DNA of 64,000 nt from NCBI GenBank assembly GCA_026770575.1, contig MU657213.1:75717-139716 (forward strand), read 5' to 3'. The DNA is from Pelagophyceae sp. CCMP2097. Its lineage: Eukaryota; Sar; Pelagophyceae. Under the pieces are notes generated by a model. It was given only the letters and a program-made list of their open reading frames with translations. It was not told the origin of the DNA and ran no database searches. The position numbers were made by a program, and so were the translations under genes. The stretch's first letter is position 1, and each line of letters opens with the position of its first letter. Below, piece after piece: positions 50,194 to 61,676 of this stretch.

Positions 50194-53100
50194 GCTCGTC
50201 GACCGACGGCGGCGCGACCGACGACGGCGTCTTGGCGGCCCCGACGACGACGGCGCCGACGCCGCAGCCGCTCGGCGGAGGCACGCGCGCACCGACGCCG
50301 AGACCCGAGGACCAGCCAGGCCCGACGCAGAGTCCGGTCGACGACTCGACGGGTGCCGCCTCGTTTTGCTGCTTCGAATCGCCGGCCGAAGACGGCTGCG
50401 GCGCCTGCAGCAGGTTCGAAAGCGGAACGTCGTTCTGCGCCGCTTCGAATATCAACTGCCAAGGCAGCTGCGGTGGCGTGTGGTGCGCCCGAGATGAAGA
50501 CGATTCCTCTCCGTCGCCCAAGCCGAGGGCCACGCCGACGCCCAAGCCGACAACGGCGCCGCGCCCGGCGCCCACGCAGACGGCGCCGACGGCCAGGCCG
50601 ACACCGCAGCCGACCGTCCAAGGTAAGGCGATTCAACGAATGTCCAGCGTGGCTCCTCCGGCTTGACGTCGACTCGCTGTAGGCGAAACGACCTCTCCGG
50701 CTCTCAAGCCGACGGCCAAGCCGACGCCGACGCCGACCGTCCGAGGCGAGACGACCGCGCCGGCGCCAAGGCCGACGCCAAGGCCGACTCTCCAGCCGCC
50801 GACGCAAATCATCAGTTGCATCGATTCGGCATCCTGGCACAAAACCGGAACCCCCTCGAAGGATTGCGCGTGGGTGCGCGCCTTCCACGAGGCAAGGTGC
50901 GACACCAGAGGGGTCACCGACGATTCCGAGGAGTCGCTCGCGAGCGACGCTTGTCTCGAAGCATGCGGAACGTGCGACTCCGCCTCGACGACGCCTGCTC
51001 CGACGGCGAAGCCGACGCCGCGGCCGACCGTTCAAGGCGAGCCGACGCCGACGCAGCCGACTCTCCAGCCACCGACCCCTTGCGTCGATTCGGAATCTTG
51101 GCACAAGACTGGAGACCCCTCGAAGGATTGCGCCTGGGTGAGCGCCTTCCACGTGGCGCGGTGCGACACGAGAGGAGTCGCCGGGAATGCCGAGGAGATG
51201 CTCGCGAGCGAGGCGTGCCTCGAAGCTTGCGGGAATTGCAATTCGGCTGCGACGACGGCTGCCCCGACGCTGAAGCCGACGCTGAAGCCGACCCCTCAAG
51301 GTGCGACGATCGCGCCGACGTCGCGGTCGACCCCGACTCATCGGCCGACTCTAGGCGGCACGACGCCAGCCCCGACCCAAGGAGGTGATGCGAGCGACGT
51401 CCCGACATGGACGCCGACGGCCAAGCCGACGCCGACGCCGACGGCCAAGCCGACGCTGCGGCCGACGGCCAGAGACGCCGAGGTCGGCACGTCGTTGGAC
51501 AACCTCTTTGCGACGTCGGAGTCGTTCTACGTCAACCCAACGTACGCAGTGAACCTCGAAAACTCTATCGCGACCGCCGGCTCTNNNNNNNNNNNNNNNN
51601 NNNNNNNNNNNNNNNNNNNNNNNNNNNNNNNNNNNNNNNNNNNNNNNNNNNNNNNNNNNNNNNNNNNNNNNNNNNNNNNNNNNNNNNNNNNNNNNNNNNN
51701 NNNNNNNNNNNNNNNNNNNNNNNNNNNNNNNNNNNNNNNNNNNNNNNNNNNNNNNNNNNNNNNNNNNNNNNNNNNNNNNNNNNNNNNNNNNNNNNNNNNN
51801 NNNNNNNNNNNNNNNNNNNNNNNNNNNNNNNNNNNNNNNNNNNNNNNNNNNNNNNNNNNNNNNNCGTCGTTGGACAACCTCTTTGCGACGTCGGAGTCGT
51901 TCTACGTCAACCCAACGTACGCAGTGAACCTCGAAAACTCTATCGCGACCGCCGGCTCTGCGACGATCGCCGCGACGCTCGAGGAGATGAAGTCCGTCGC
52001 CTCGGCGTACTGGATAGACGTCAAGTCCAAGATCGAGCTAGAATCTACCGGAGGTCTCCGAGGCATCCTCCTCGACGCCGCGAGCCAGTCGCCGCCGCCG
52101 CTCTGCGTCTTTATCGTCTACGACCTCCCGAACCGCGACTGCCACGCAAAGGCCTCCAACGGCGAGATATGTTGCACGTACAACGACGACGGCACGTGCG
52201 ACTACGAGGTCGCCGGGTCGACGTGCAAGGACGGCCTCGAAGAGTATCGCACCGAGTACATCGACCCTTTCGCGGCGGTCCTCGCGGAGTTTGACGGCAT
52301 CGTGCCCATCGCGCTGGTCATCGAGCCGGACTCGCTTCCCAACTTTGTGACCAACTCGGGCAACCCGCGGTGCGGCAACCCGGCCACGAGGGCCGCGTAC
52401 AAAGAGGGCATCAAGTACGCGATTACGGCCATCGCGGCCGCGACGGATCACGTATCCATGTACCTCGATGCCGCACACGGCGGTGCGCGCCTGTTTTGCA
52501 TCTGTTTGACCTTTTGGCGCCTGCTCGTCGTATCCGCGTTTGATCGCCGGGCTCTTGTCTAGCATGGCTCGGCTGGGACGACAACCTCGCGGGGTTCGCG
52601 TCGGCAGTCGCCGAGCTCGGGATCGAGGAGCACCTTCGTGGCGTCGCGACAAACGTTGCAAACTACCAGCCGCTCGGCGAGCCCTGTCCCGTTCAAACAT
52701 CTTCCAGCGTCGACGATCGTACCCCCTCCCAGTGGCTGCTGACGACGAGTGATTTTGGTAGGTGGGCGTCGATTGCATCTCGGGTCCCGGTCAGAGCTCG
52801 GCGTGCTGCGACGACCCATGCGGCCTGCTGGGCCAGTATAACCGCGCCAACAACGAGTACAACTATGCCACGCGCCTCGTCGCAGCGTTCAAGGCCAAGA
52901 TGCCGAGCTGGGACCCCCACGTGATCATCGACACGGGACGGAATGGCAACCCGGAGGACCGGCCCGACTGCGCGACGTGGTGTAACCCGAGAGACATGGG
53001 CGTCGGGCGCGTCCCGACGTCTGAGACTGCCTCGGGCATCGTCGACGCGATCTATTGGCTCAAGACGCCCGGCGAATCGGACGGCTGCACGCAGGAGCTG

Positions 53101-54253
53101 CCGTCGGGCGACGCGTGCCCGCGCTTCGACTCAAACTGTGCCGACCCTGGCTCAATCGGGACCGAGTCGGGCGAGCCGCGCGCGCCCGAGGCGGGCCGCT
53201 GGTTTGACTTCCAGATGCAGCAGCTGGCGGCGAACGCGGACCTCGGTTCGCCACTGCCGCGCCCGACGCCGCGACCGACGCCCTCGCCGGTCGTCGCCAA
53301 GCACGGCCGGCTCGTCGTGCAAGGCACGCGCATCTACGGCGCGAAGAGCGGAGACGTCGTCCAGACCTGCGTCTGTAGGTGATGGTTGGAAAGCTCAAAC
53401 CGAAGCGCCACGATTGCCACCCTAGGTCCAGCTCAAGGGCATGAGCCTCTTTTGGAGCAACACGGGCTGGGGCGGCGAGGCATTTTACAACGCCGCCGTC
53501 GTTGATGCGCTCGTCGACGGCTGGGGCGTGACGGTCCTGCGCTGCGCCATGGGCGTCGAGGACGATGGCGGCTACCTCGACGACGCTTCTGGCAACCGGG
53601 CCCGCGTCGTCGCCGTCGTCGAGGCGTGCATCGACCGCGGCATTTACGTCATCATCGACTGGCACTCGCACCACGCAGAGGATTATCTCGACAAGGCCAA
53701 CGCCTTTTTTGCCGAGATGGCCGGGACGTATGGCCTCTACGACAATGTCATCTTCGAGGTCTACAACGAGCCCATCTTGTCCGCGTGGCCCGACATCAAG
53801 GACTACGCCGATGCGGTGACGGCGACGATCCGCACGGTTTCGTCGAACCTCGTCCTCGTCGGCACGCGCTTCTTTTCGCAGGAGGTGCACGTCGCCGCGC
53901 GCGACCCCGTGCGCGACGGCAACTCGGCCTACGCCCTGCACTTTTACGCCGCGACGCACAAGGCCCCGCTCCGCGCCTCGGCGCAAGCGGCGCTCGACCT
54001 CGGCGTCGCACTCTTCGTCTCGGAATGGGGGGCCGTTTGGGCCGACGGCGATGGCAGCGTCAATGCGGCGTCGACGGCCGAGTGGATGGCCTTCCTCGAC
54101 GCGCGCGGCATCTCGAGCTGCAACTGGGCCGTCAACGACAAGGTCGAGGGCGCCTCCGCGCTCCGCCCGGGCGCGAGCAAGTCGGGCGCCTGGACCACCG
54201 CGGACTACACGGCCTCGGGCCTCGCCGTCCGGGCCATCCTCCTCGGAGAGTAG
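49953..54253 (+). CDS. Membrane-anchored double cellulase: GH6 plus GH5
   Basis: A cytosolic tail and one membrane helix (residues ~47-67) make this a type II protein. A Gly/Ser/Pro-Thr stem follows with one Cys-rich module (FCCFESPAEDGCGAC) and two ShK-like repeats of the form SWHKTGxPSKDCAWV ... CLEACGxC. The GH6 domain has FYVNPTYAVNLENSIATA, VYDLPNRDC and IEPDSLPN (catalytic Asp region), YLDAAHG|AWLGWDDN, DPHVIIDTGRNGN and AGRWFDFQM. A Pro/Thr linker leads to a GH5 domain: LKGMSLFWSNTGWGG, YVIIDWHSHH, IFEVYNEP (acid/base Glu) and LFVSEWGAVW (nucleophile Glu). GH6 enzymes are cellobiohydrolases or endoglucanases and GH5 are endoglucanases. Five introns are phase-consistent. A 280-N gap interrupts the frame at 51585-51864. 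Confidence 0.88.
51490..51959. other. 280-N assembly gap between two identical 95-bp ends
   Basis: N occupies 51585-51864. The 95 bp before it (51490-51584) and after it (51865-51959) are identical, and their offset is 375 bp, a multiple of three. This is what two overlapping contig ends look like when a scaffolder failed to merge them. Collapsing the copies leaves the cellulase frame open, so probably no sequence is missing. Confidence 0.85.
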
Positions 54254-54624
54254 AGAAGTCGAAGAGTAACCAACCCTGTTAGAACAGAGTGCGGCATCGG
54301 CATCGTCGTGGTCTCCCTTGGGTGTTGGGTGGGTTGAATCGATTATGAATAAGTCGGCGGCGCGGCTCAAAAGGCAGCCCCCGGGATCGTCGCACTTGTC
54401 TAGTGCGGCGGGCCCGTATCCGCCGGGCGGCGCAGCGCCGTCGCGGGGCGTGCCGGTGGCGCGCCGGGCGGGCCCTTATTGTGATCGAAGAGGAGCGGCA
54501 GATTTGGCGCCGGCGGCGGGGCGTCCGGGCGGCCGGGGGCCGTCGGCCGTGCTGCGAGGAGAATAAATGGGGACATGATGCCGCGCGGCCTTTGCTCGTC
54601 GTCGCCCCTGCGGCGCGTGGGCGT
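54254..54624. other. Convergent spacer, no gene seen
   Basis: This spacer lies between the stop of the cellulase gene and the stop of the PP2C gene on the other strand. It is GC-rich, with no domain-bearing frame. Confidence 0.5.
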
Positions 54625-56705
54625 TTATTGTTCCTTTTGCTGTTGCAGCGAGCCGCGGCGCGTCGTCGGCTTGCCGCCACCCTTGCCGTCGTCGGCGTCG
54701 GCGCCCTCGACGTTGACGTCGGTGCACTCGAGGTCCTCTGCATGCGCGCGCATCGAGTGGTCGCCCACCCCGGGCGGCTCGATGAAGCCGAGGATGATGG
54801 TAATGTCGTCAGTGCGGTCCTCGCGCTCGATCCACAGCTTGTACGCCTCGCCGACCAAGGCCTTGCACGCCTCGAGCGGGTCCGAGTAGAGAAGAGCGAC
54901 GTCGACACATTGCTTCGTCGTGATAAACTCGAAAATCCCGTCCGACGCCACCATGATCACGCGGTCCCGCGGGCCGATCTTGTGCGAGTCCACCTCCGGC
55001 TCGGCCACCACTCCCAAGGCCTCGGCCAGAGAGTCGCCGATGCTGCGCGTGAACGCTGTGCCGGGGTACTCTTGCTCCTGGGCCCAGATGCGCGGCGGGT
55101 CGCCGCCGTCGTCGATCTCGTCGCCGAGGTTGCAGTCCCAGTTCTCGTGGATGGGCTCGACGCCGTCGATCTGGTCCGCAGTCATCACGCGCGCGCCGTA
55201 CTTCTTCACGCGCTCGCGCTCGTCGCGTCGGTACGGCGTCTGGTCCAGAGAAAGCGCCTTGGCGACGATGCCGCCGTCGTCGCCGACGCTGCCGAGCATG
55301 CAGCGAGAGTCGCCGACGTTGGAGATGGTCACCTCGCGACCGCTCAAGTACATGGTGATGGCGGTAGTCCCTGACTGCGTATCGTCAATGTCCGACCGCT
55401 GGGCCAGCATCTTGTTCGTCGTCACGTGCGCCGAGGACAAAGCCGCCGACACGCCGGAGCCGTCCTTCAAGGCGTCCTACACACCACGCCGTCGACTCCA
55501 CGAATCGTCCTGGGTCCGGACGCACCACAAACTGCTTCGGGCAGTGCTCGCAGGCAAACGTCGAGCACTTTTCGCCAATCGGGCCGTGGCCGTCGTAGAC
55601 GGCGAACCAGTGGTTGCCCGCGCCTGGTCCCAATCGGTGTCGCACGGGCAGGGCTCGCGGAAAGTCTTTGGCAAAGCACCGACCGTTCAAATCAATGTGG
55701 ATGGCGAGCGAGTCCTGGTTCGCCTTGTCCGCCTGCTGCGGGTAGTAGCCGCGCTGGCTCGCCGCCGCGTACCGCAGCCGGTAGCCATCTAATGTTCCAC
55801 GGGTCCGCCAAAGCCGAAAACGCGACGCGAAGCATCCCCGCTTCCTCCGACGACGGCACCTCGTGGCCTCCGTCGTGGAGCCGTCTTTGGATTCTTCCTT
55901 CGACGTGCGGCCTCGCCCCCCACCGCGCAGGGTCCGCGTCGGGACTCCCGCGCAAGCCAGACCCCGTCGGGTCCGTCGGAGACTCCGTCGGCTATGTCGA
56001 GGGCCGCAGCGCCGGACCATCGAGGGGCCGTCGAGGGGCCTTTTTCGCCTCGTGGTGTTTGCACCCGATTCAGGCACACGTACCTGGCAAATCGATGATC
56101 TGCTCAGACTGCGTCTTCAGCCGCGCCTTGACCTGCCGCTCCGTCAGATAGCCCACCTGCTCCGCGCCCGACGGCCAGTCCCACCTAGCAGGCCGTCTTG
56201 CACGTTTGGCAAAAGTCGGCACCGTCGCAGCGGCTCCGGCGCCGCCTCTGCGCGACTCACGGGAACTTGTTCTGGGCCGGCGTCTTCGTCGACGCCGCGC
56301 CCGCCGCCTCGCCGCCCTTTTGGTTGGGCTCTTCGACCGCCTTCGCGCTCACGCACCTACAGCCCGGCCGTCAAAAGCCAGCAACGACCCCTCGCTTCAA
56401 AATCGCCTCCCCGGGGCGGCCGCCGGCCGGGAGGGCCGCGCTCCCCGGATTTCCCCGCCGGCTGCGTCGCGCCTCGCTCTTCCGCCGGAACGCGCCCTTT
56501 GGCCGCGACCGGCCGGCGTTTTAAAAACAAATCCTTTCCAAAGCGACGCCTCGAGGCCGCGGCGCTTTTGCGCCGGGGCCTTTGCGTCGCCGACGCCACG
56601 GGGACCGCGGGCCACGGGCGGCCTCAGCGGCGCCGCCCGAGCCGGCCCCCCTCGGCCACCCGGTGACACCCGACTGCAAAGGATTGCAACGCACAGGTTG
56701 CCCAT
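54625..56705 (-). CDS. PP2C-family protein phosphatase, predicted N-myristoylated
   Basis: The tiny first exon (56705-56695) supplies ATGGGCAACCT. A ~338-nt intron joins in phase to give MGNLCVSAKAVEEPN, a classic N-myristoylation plus palmitoylation start. Further exons give KTPAQNKFPWDWPSGAEQVG and YLTERQVKARLKTQSEQI. The catalytic domain starts at LRYAAASQRGYYPQQADKAN with QDS, then WFAVYDGHGPIGEKC, QSGTTAITMYLSGREVTISN, VGDSRCMLG, TAFTRSIGDSLAEALG, MVASDGIFEFITTKQCVD and DDITIILGF. These hold the Asp residues of the two-metal site. The C-terminal tail is charged and Gln-rich (RGSLQQQKEQ). It should be a Ser/Thr phosphatase at a membrane, possibly the plasma or flagellar membrane. The exon around 55800-55950 is the least certain. 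Confidence 0.88.
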
Positions 56706-56928
56706 GCCAGCGTCGTCGCGCTGCGCGGCGGGGGTGCGCGGCGCCTCGGACACGCAGCAGATGAGGCGCAGCAAGTAGGGCAGGTCCACGGTGCTTGTCG
56801 GAGCTTCGGTCGGCTCGCCTCAACTATTTTACGCCGACTTTGGTTTCTTAAACAACGACACCTCTCTCTTTTTAATAAAGTTTCGGCGATCGTCGGGAAG
56901 ATTCGGCGCGGCGGCGGCGGCGGCGCGA
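56706..56928. promoter_or_regulatory. Probable shared promoter of PP2C and RFT1
   Basis: This 223-bp region separates divergent start codons. It contains an AT-richer block (56825-56880) with TTTTTAATAAAG on the plus strand, about 50 bp before the RFT1 start; it resembles a degenerate TATA region. Function is inferred from position. Confidence 0.35.
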
Positions 56929-59791
56929 TGGAGAGCGGCCACGCGCGTGTGCTGCGCGCGGGCCTCGGCGGCGCCAAGTGGATGGCCATGGGCATCGCCT
57001 TGCAGAAAGTCGTCGGAGTCGTGCTGTACTCTTCCCAGCGCCGCCTTTGCAAGCCTACGAAACCCCTCCCCGTCGCCGTCCGTACGTCGGACCGCGTAGC
57101 AACCAAGCGGCGGCGGGCCTCGCATCGACGGTGCGGCTCGTAATTTCATTCTCTTCCTGCCCTGTGCACCATCGGCCGCGTGCGGCTGCGTGTGGGATCT
57201 TCTGCGTGCCGTACGGATCTTCTGCGCGCCTTCTAGGAGACGCTTGGCGTCGCATCGGTGCTGCCTCCCGCGCGCCGCGCGGGACCGCCGCGGACGGCGG
57301 CGTAGGTTCGCATGGAGCTGGCGCTCTCGACGGTCCTCTTCGTTTCGCGAGAGGGCTTCCGGCGCGGCCCTCCTGCGTCCAATTGCGCCAAACGACCCTT
57401 TTCGAGTCCGCGCTCGATTGCACCCGCGCGTAGGCTGGCGCTGGTGCGGACGACGGTGGTCCACGACGCGTCGAAGCCCATGGACAGATCGCTCGTGAAA
57501 ACGTGCCCCAGACGCAGCGTCCCCCGATCGATCAGGCGACGGGCCGAGGCCCGCGCTCAGAGAGAGGCGCGCTCGCGTGCACTCGTGCACTCGACGAGAG
57601 GCGTGACGTGCTCGAGTCGCGATGCCGAGGTACATGGCCGAGTCGCGAGAGTGGGAAATGTTTTATCGTCGCACCCTTTCGTGTCCTCGCAGGAGCTGGA
57701 TCCCGGCGCTCGCGGGCATGGTGCTGGCCGTGCTCGTGGGTGTCATCGGCGTGCCGCGCGTGCCTGCGGCGCAGCGCGGCCGCGAAGCCCTGGCGCTGTA
57801 CGTTCCTTTCGTGTCCGAGACGGACGCAGCGCTCCCTGGGCGCTTGCGGCGGCCTGCGAAGACCATCGCTTTAGCTACTGCGCGGCGGCGGCCGTCGAGT
57901 CGCTCTCGGAGCCGCTGCACACGCTTGCACTTGCCCAACTCGTGGTCGCCCCGCGCGCCGCTGCGGAGCCCGCGGCCGCGCTCGCGAGGGGCCTCACTTT
58001 AGTCTACCTCCTGCGCACGCGGGCGGAGCTCGAGGCCGCCGCGTTCGGCGCTGCGCAACTCGTATTCGCGGTCGTGCTCGGCCTCGTGCGCGCCGCGTGC
58101 TGGTACGTTTTGGAGAAGCGTCGCAAAGGACGGACGCTCGTGTCCCAGGTGCGGCGCCGTCGGCTTCGCACGCGCGGCCGAACTGGCGCCGCGGCCGTCG
58201 GACGGCATCGATTCGGCCCTGGCCGGCGTGGGCGCCGGGTTTGCCGCGCACTCAGTTTTGAAGCATCTTCTGACAGAGGCGGACCGCGTCGCAAAGGACT
58301 GCGTCAAGGTTTCCAGAAAGCCGCTCAGGGCGGTGCACACGGAGTCGTGAGCGGCATCAGAGATTCGAGGGCGACGGGAAAGACCCAAAGTGCGCGAAAC
58401 CCGCGAGAATCCCGTGTCGTCAACAACCGCGCAGGTCCTGACGTTCGCCGCGACCGCAGCCGACGCGGGCGTCTACGCCGTCGTTTCAAACTACGGGGCT
58501 CTGGTGGCGCGCCTGCTGCTGCAGCCAGCGGAGGACGCGGCGCGGCTGACGTTTGGCAAGCTCGGGGCTTTGTCGGCCGAAGCCGAAAAAGATGAGGACC
58601 GCGCCGCCGCAAAAAGGCAGGCGGGGGCGGTCCTCTTCGCCTTCAGCCGCGGCCTCCTCTACCTCGGCCTCCTCTTCGGCTGCGTCGCATCGGGCTACGC
58701 CGCGTTTGCGCTCCGGCTCTTACACCACGGCCCACTTGCGGCGTCGAACACGCCCGCGAGAACGCTTCGCGATCAAAGTGCCGCGATCAGAGGCCTCTGG
58801 GGCGCCGGGAAAGACCCTCGTCGCCAGTATAAACGGGTGGTGCCTCTAGACCGTCATCCCAGATGCTTTGGACCGTCATCCCAGATGCTCCAGGCCACGC
58901 GCGCCTCGGCGGGGCAGACGCGGCCGCCGCGGGCGCTGCGCTCCGCGCCTACTGCTGGTACATCCCCTGTCTCGCGCTCAACGGTATCTTCGAGGCCTTT
59001 GCGCAAGCGACGGCGGGGCCCGAGGTCCGTTTTCGAAAGATTCTGTCGGCGCCGCGAAACAGCACGGATATCTACGCGCCCGCAGGACCTGCGCAGCCTC
59101 GCGGCGGCGCACGTGGCCTGCGCGGTGGCCTTTGCTGCCGTCGCGCCCAAACTCCTCGCGCAGCACGGCGCCGTTGGGATCGTCGCTGCAAGCGGGATGA
59201 CCATGTGAGTGGACGCCACAGCCGACTTTTCGGTCCTTGGAAGGCTCACGGGTCCTCACGCGTGTCGCGCGCTTGCGTCTTTGGGTCCGCCGTCGGCGTC
59301 GACGACCGTCTCCGCGCGCGTGACGCCATGCTAGGTTGCTGCGCGCCGTGTTTGCGTCGACGCTCGCGTCGCGCTACTTTGCAAAGCGGCTCCCGCGCCT
59401 TGCAGATGCCCAGTTCACAGCCGCGCCGCTCGCAGCCTTCGCCGCAGCGTGGTGCGCCCCGTCATCATGCTGGTACATGCGTCTCCACGGGAACTGTAGG
59501 GCGGCGAACGAGTACTCGCGCCAAGCGCTCCAAAGCCTCGCCGCACAAGAGTCGCGGCTCCGCCTCGTCGCCGCCGCCGCGCCGTACCTCGGCATCGCGG
59601 CGACGACGGCGGCGATACTGCTCGTGCGTCGTTTATCCGGGCGTGTCTGCTACGATTCTGTCTCGCAACGACCCGCGCGCTCGACGACCCGCGCGATTCA
59701 GGCGACCATTTACTTCTGCGACAAGAGCTTCGTCGTCGCCGTCGCCGACCTCGCCGGCGCCGCCAGCGGCCGGCGCCAGAAGACCGACTAA
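56929..59791 (+). CDS. RFT1: RFT1-type lipid-linked oligosaccharide translocation protein
   Basis: This multi-exon ER membrane protein is needed to bring Man5GlcNAc2-PP-dolichol to the lumen side for N-glycosylation. Recognised blocks in order are GAKWMAMGIALQKVVGVVLY, ETLGVAS|VRMELALSTVLFVSREGFR, FSYCAAAAVESLSEPLHTLA, RTRAELEAAAFGAAQLVFAV, ADAGVYAVVSNYGALVARLL with QPAEDAARLTFGKLGAL, AFSRGLLYLGLLFGC, YCWYIPCLALNGIFEAFAQA, DLRSLAAAHVACAVAFAAVA with GIVAASGMTM, and the final helices (ESRLRLVAAAAPYLGIAATT). LSTVLFxSREGFR, ESLxEP and AYCxYxPxLAxNGxxEAF are diagnostic of RFT1. The exact exon limits between 57450 and 58450 were not all resolved. It and PIGV both serve glycan assembly at the ER. 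Confidence 0.85.
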
Positions 59792-60056
59792 CCGAAAAAG
59801 GAAAAAATGGACCAACGAAAAAACGTGCGTCCGAGGCGCGGCCTTGGATGCATCGCCGCGATGCGGAGGGCCTTTCTTCCGCATGGTGTGGCATGGTCTT
59901 TGCCGGGCTTTCCCATCGTTGTGCGCCGCTGCGCCGCGCACACCGCCGTGGTCGCACCCGTCGAGGTCGGTCCACTTCGCCCGTGACGTGCGTCTTCTCC
60001 ACGCTCCACACGCTCCCCACGCTCCCGTAGACGCCGGCGAGCGGGGCGGCGCTCGG
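59792..60056. other. Convergent spacer, no gene seen
   Basis: This spacer lies between the RFT1 stop and the doubtful small minus-strand gene. Nothing is recognised. Confidence 0.4.
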
Positions 60057-60475
60057 TTAGGTGGAGTCCAGGAGCACGTCGTCGTTGGCGAAGACGGCGC
60101 CGCAGACGCCAAAGGGCAAGTGTCGTCGGACAACTTTCCCGGGCTTCACGTTGCACGCCGCTACCTCTTCAAGTATCACCGCGGTGCCCGGCTCCGCAAA
60201 GGGCTGCCGCCCCGGGTGGACTCGGCCCGCCGCGACGGTCGGCGTCGACACAGTGCGGGCACTCGTAGGCCGTCTGGGACAGGTGGGTCCTCGACGGCGG
60301 GTCCCCTCCTCGATGGCGGGTCCCGGAGAAAGCCGTACCCACGCATCTCCGCTGCGCACAAAGACGCAGCCCCCATCCCGGGCAGCGGCGAAAGAGGCGG
60401 GGGCGCGGTGTCAAAGGCCGAAGCGAAGGGCAGCGGGCAAGTGGCATCGGGCGCGGCGTCGTGGCCGACGAACAA
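60057..60475 (-). CDS. Doubtful small zinc-ribbon-like protein
   Basis: A possible three-exon gene starts MFVGHDAAPDATCPLPFASA and continues with HLSQTAYECPHCVDADRRG and, after a GTCCAC...GGAG intron, PGTAVILEEVAACNVKPGKV and HLPFGVCGAVFANDDVLLDS before the stop. A CPHC knuckle and a later Cys suggest a small metal-binding protein, but no family is recognised and the splice sites are weak. The last exon looks the most convincing. Confidence 0.35.
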
Positions 60476-60662
60476 GGAAGGACCCGTGGCAAGGATGTCA
60501 AAAGTTTCCGATTCGAAATTGTTCCGAGGTGCCCGGCCACGTGGGCGCGCCGAGCACGGGCGGCGAGGCCGATGGATGATCTCGACGACCGCTTCCGCTT
60601 TGATTCGGATGCGACCAACCGGAGAGGCCAGGTGGTCACGTTTAAAGTTCCAATTGAAAGCC

Positions 60663-61676
60663 TCACACGGGCAGCAGCTTGACGATGAGCCTGAGCGCGT
60701 CTCTCGCTTTGATCGTCGCTAATTTTGCGTCGTTGAGGAAGGCCGAGTCCTTTGCGTCGCCGTTGCTCGCAGCCGTGGAGACGATGGCCCCAAAATCCTA
60801 GGGGGGAAGTTTCCAAGTGAAAATCCTAGGGGGGAAGTTTCCACGTGAAAATGCCAACCGGCGTTTTCCCAAATGGGTTTTCCCCAAATGGGTGTCCCCG
60901 CAGAGCGAGTACGCACGGCGACGCCCGAAGCGTACGACGCCGACTGGAGCTGGGCCATGGCGGAGAGCCAGGCCTCTTCTGCGTCGACGTAGTCCACCAA
61001 GTCGTCGTCGTCGACTGTATTGCGCGCGCGGCGGATCATGCGGTCCGCGCCGACGAGGGGCGACTTTTTCGGCTCTGCCTTTTCCGCGCGCGTGCGCTCG
61101 TCGAACATGGACGGCACGGACGACTTCTTGTTCAGGGTCGAGTCGAGGCCGAGGATCAGCCTGACCGCCTCGGGGTCTCTTTTGCACAGCGTTTTAATGG
61201 CTTTTGCGTTTTTGGACATCAAGGCGTTTTTCGTCGCCTCCTTGAGCAGCTCGTCCTTGTTCTCCGACTGTAAAAGGTCGCGGTTCACTTCCGCGAAGCG
61301 GCAGTTCAACGTCGCGGCGTCCCAGTCTTCGACTAAAGCCTCGATGCGCTGCAGGCCGTCGCGGAGATTCGCCGCGTCGCTCACGGGCGCCTCCGCCGTG
61401 GGAGCCGCCAACATGCGGTCCGCCGCCGCCGACGCAGTGGGGACGTGCGACAAAGACGCCAGGGTCGCCGACGCGACGCCGCCGAAGACGCGGCGGTCGA
61501 CGTTCCGGGGCTTTGGCGCGACGTTGTGCGCGGCGGCTGGCTGGCTGGCATACCTATGGCCGGCAGACTTCTGGGAGGCGCGCGGACTCTGGCTTGCGGC
61601 GGCTCGCGCACCTCGGGCGAACGTCGAGGCCGAGACTCAAGGCGACGCAGAGCGCCAGGCAGCACCACCGCCCCAT
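60663..61676 (-). CDS. Predicted thylakoid lumen protein of unknown function
   Basis: Exon 1 gives a signal peptide (MGRWCCLALCVALSLGLDVR). Exon 2 contains a second leader with twin arginines (DRRVFGGVASATLASLSH ... PTASAA) followed by the mature domain: LRDGLQRIEALVEDWDAATL, CRFAEVNRDLLQSENKDELL, ALMSKNAKAIKTLCKRDPEA, VRLILGLDSTLNKKSS and DDDDLVDYVDAEEAWLSAMA. The last exon (60797-60663) adds DFGAIVSTAASNGDAKDSAF and ARDALRLIVKLLPV before TGA. The helical mature domain with a double leader resembles lumenal proteins of diatoms and pelagophytes, but no function can be assigned. The intron before the last exon contains two copies of its own 3' end. Confidence 0.75.
60792..60847 (-). repeat. 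28-bp tandem duplication of an intron 3' end
   Basis: Two copies of a 28-bp unit (60792-60819 and 60820-60847) differ by one base. On the gene strand each unit ends CCCCCTAG, so the intron has two possible acceptors 28 bp apart. Only the outer one (exon start 60797) keeps the reading frame. Confidence 0.85.

Noticed and set aside
49686..51341. A 551-codon minus-strand open frame opposite the cellulase
   Set aside because: It is Arg-rich antisense of the Pro/Thr/Ala linkers and has no domain; the plus strand carries clear GH6/GH5 coding sequence.
51490..51959. True tandem duplication within the GH6 domain
   Set aside because: Copies are identical over exactly the 95 bp that touch the N run on both sides, which fits unmerged contig ends better than biology.
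58863..60722. A 619-codon plus-strand frame
   Set aside because: It crosses the RFT1 end and the lumenal-protein gene in the wrong frame, with Arg/Ser/Pro bias and no motif.
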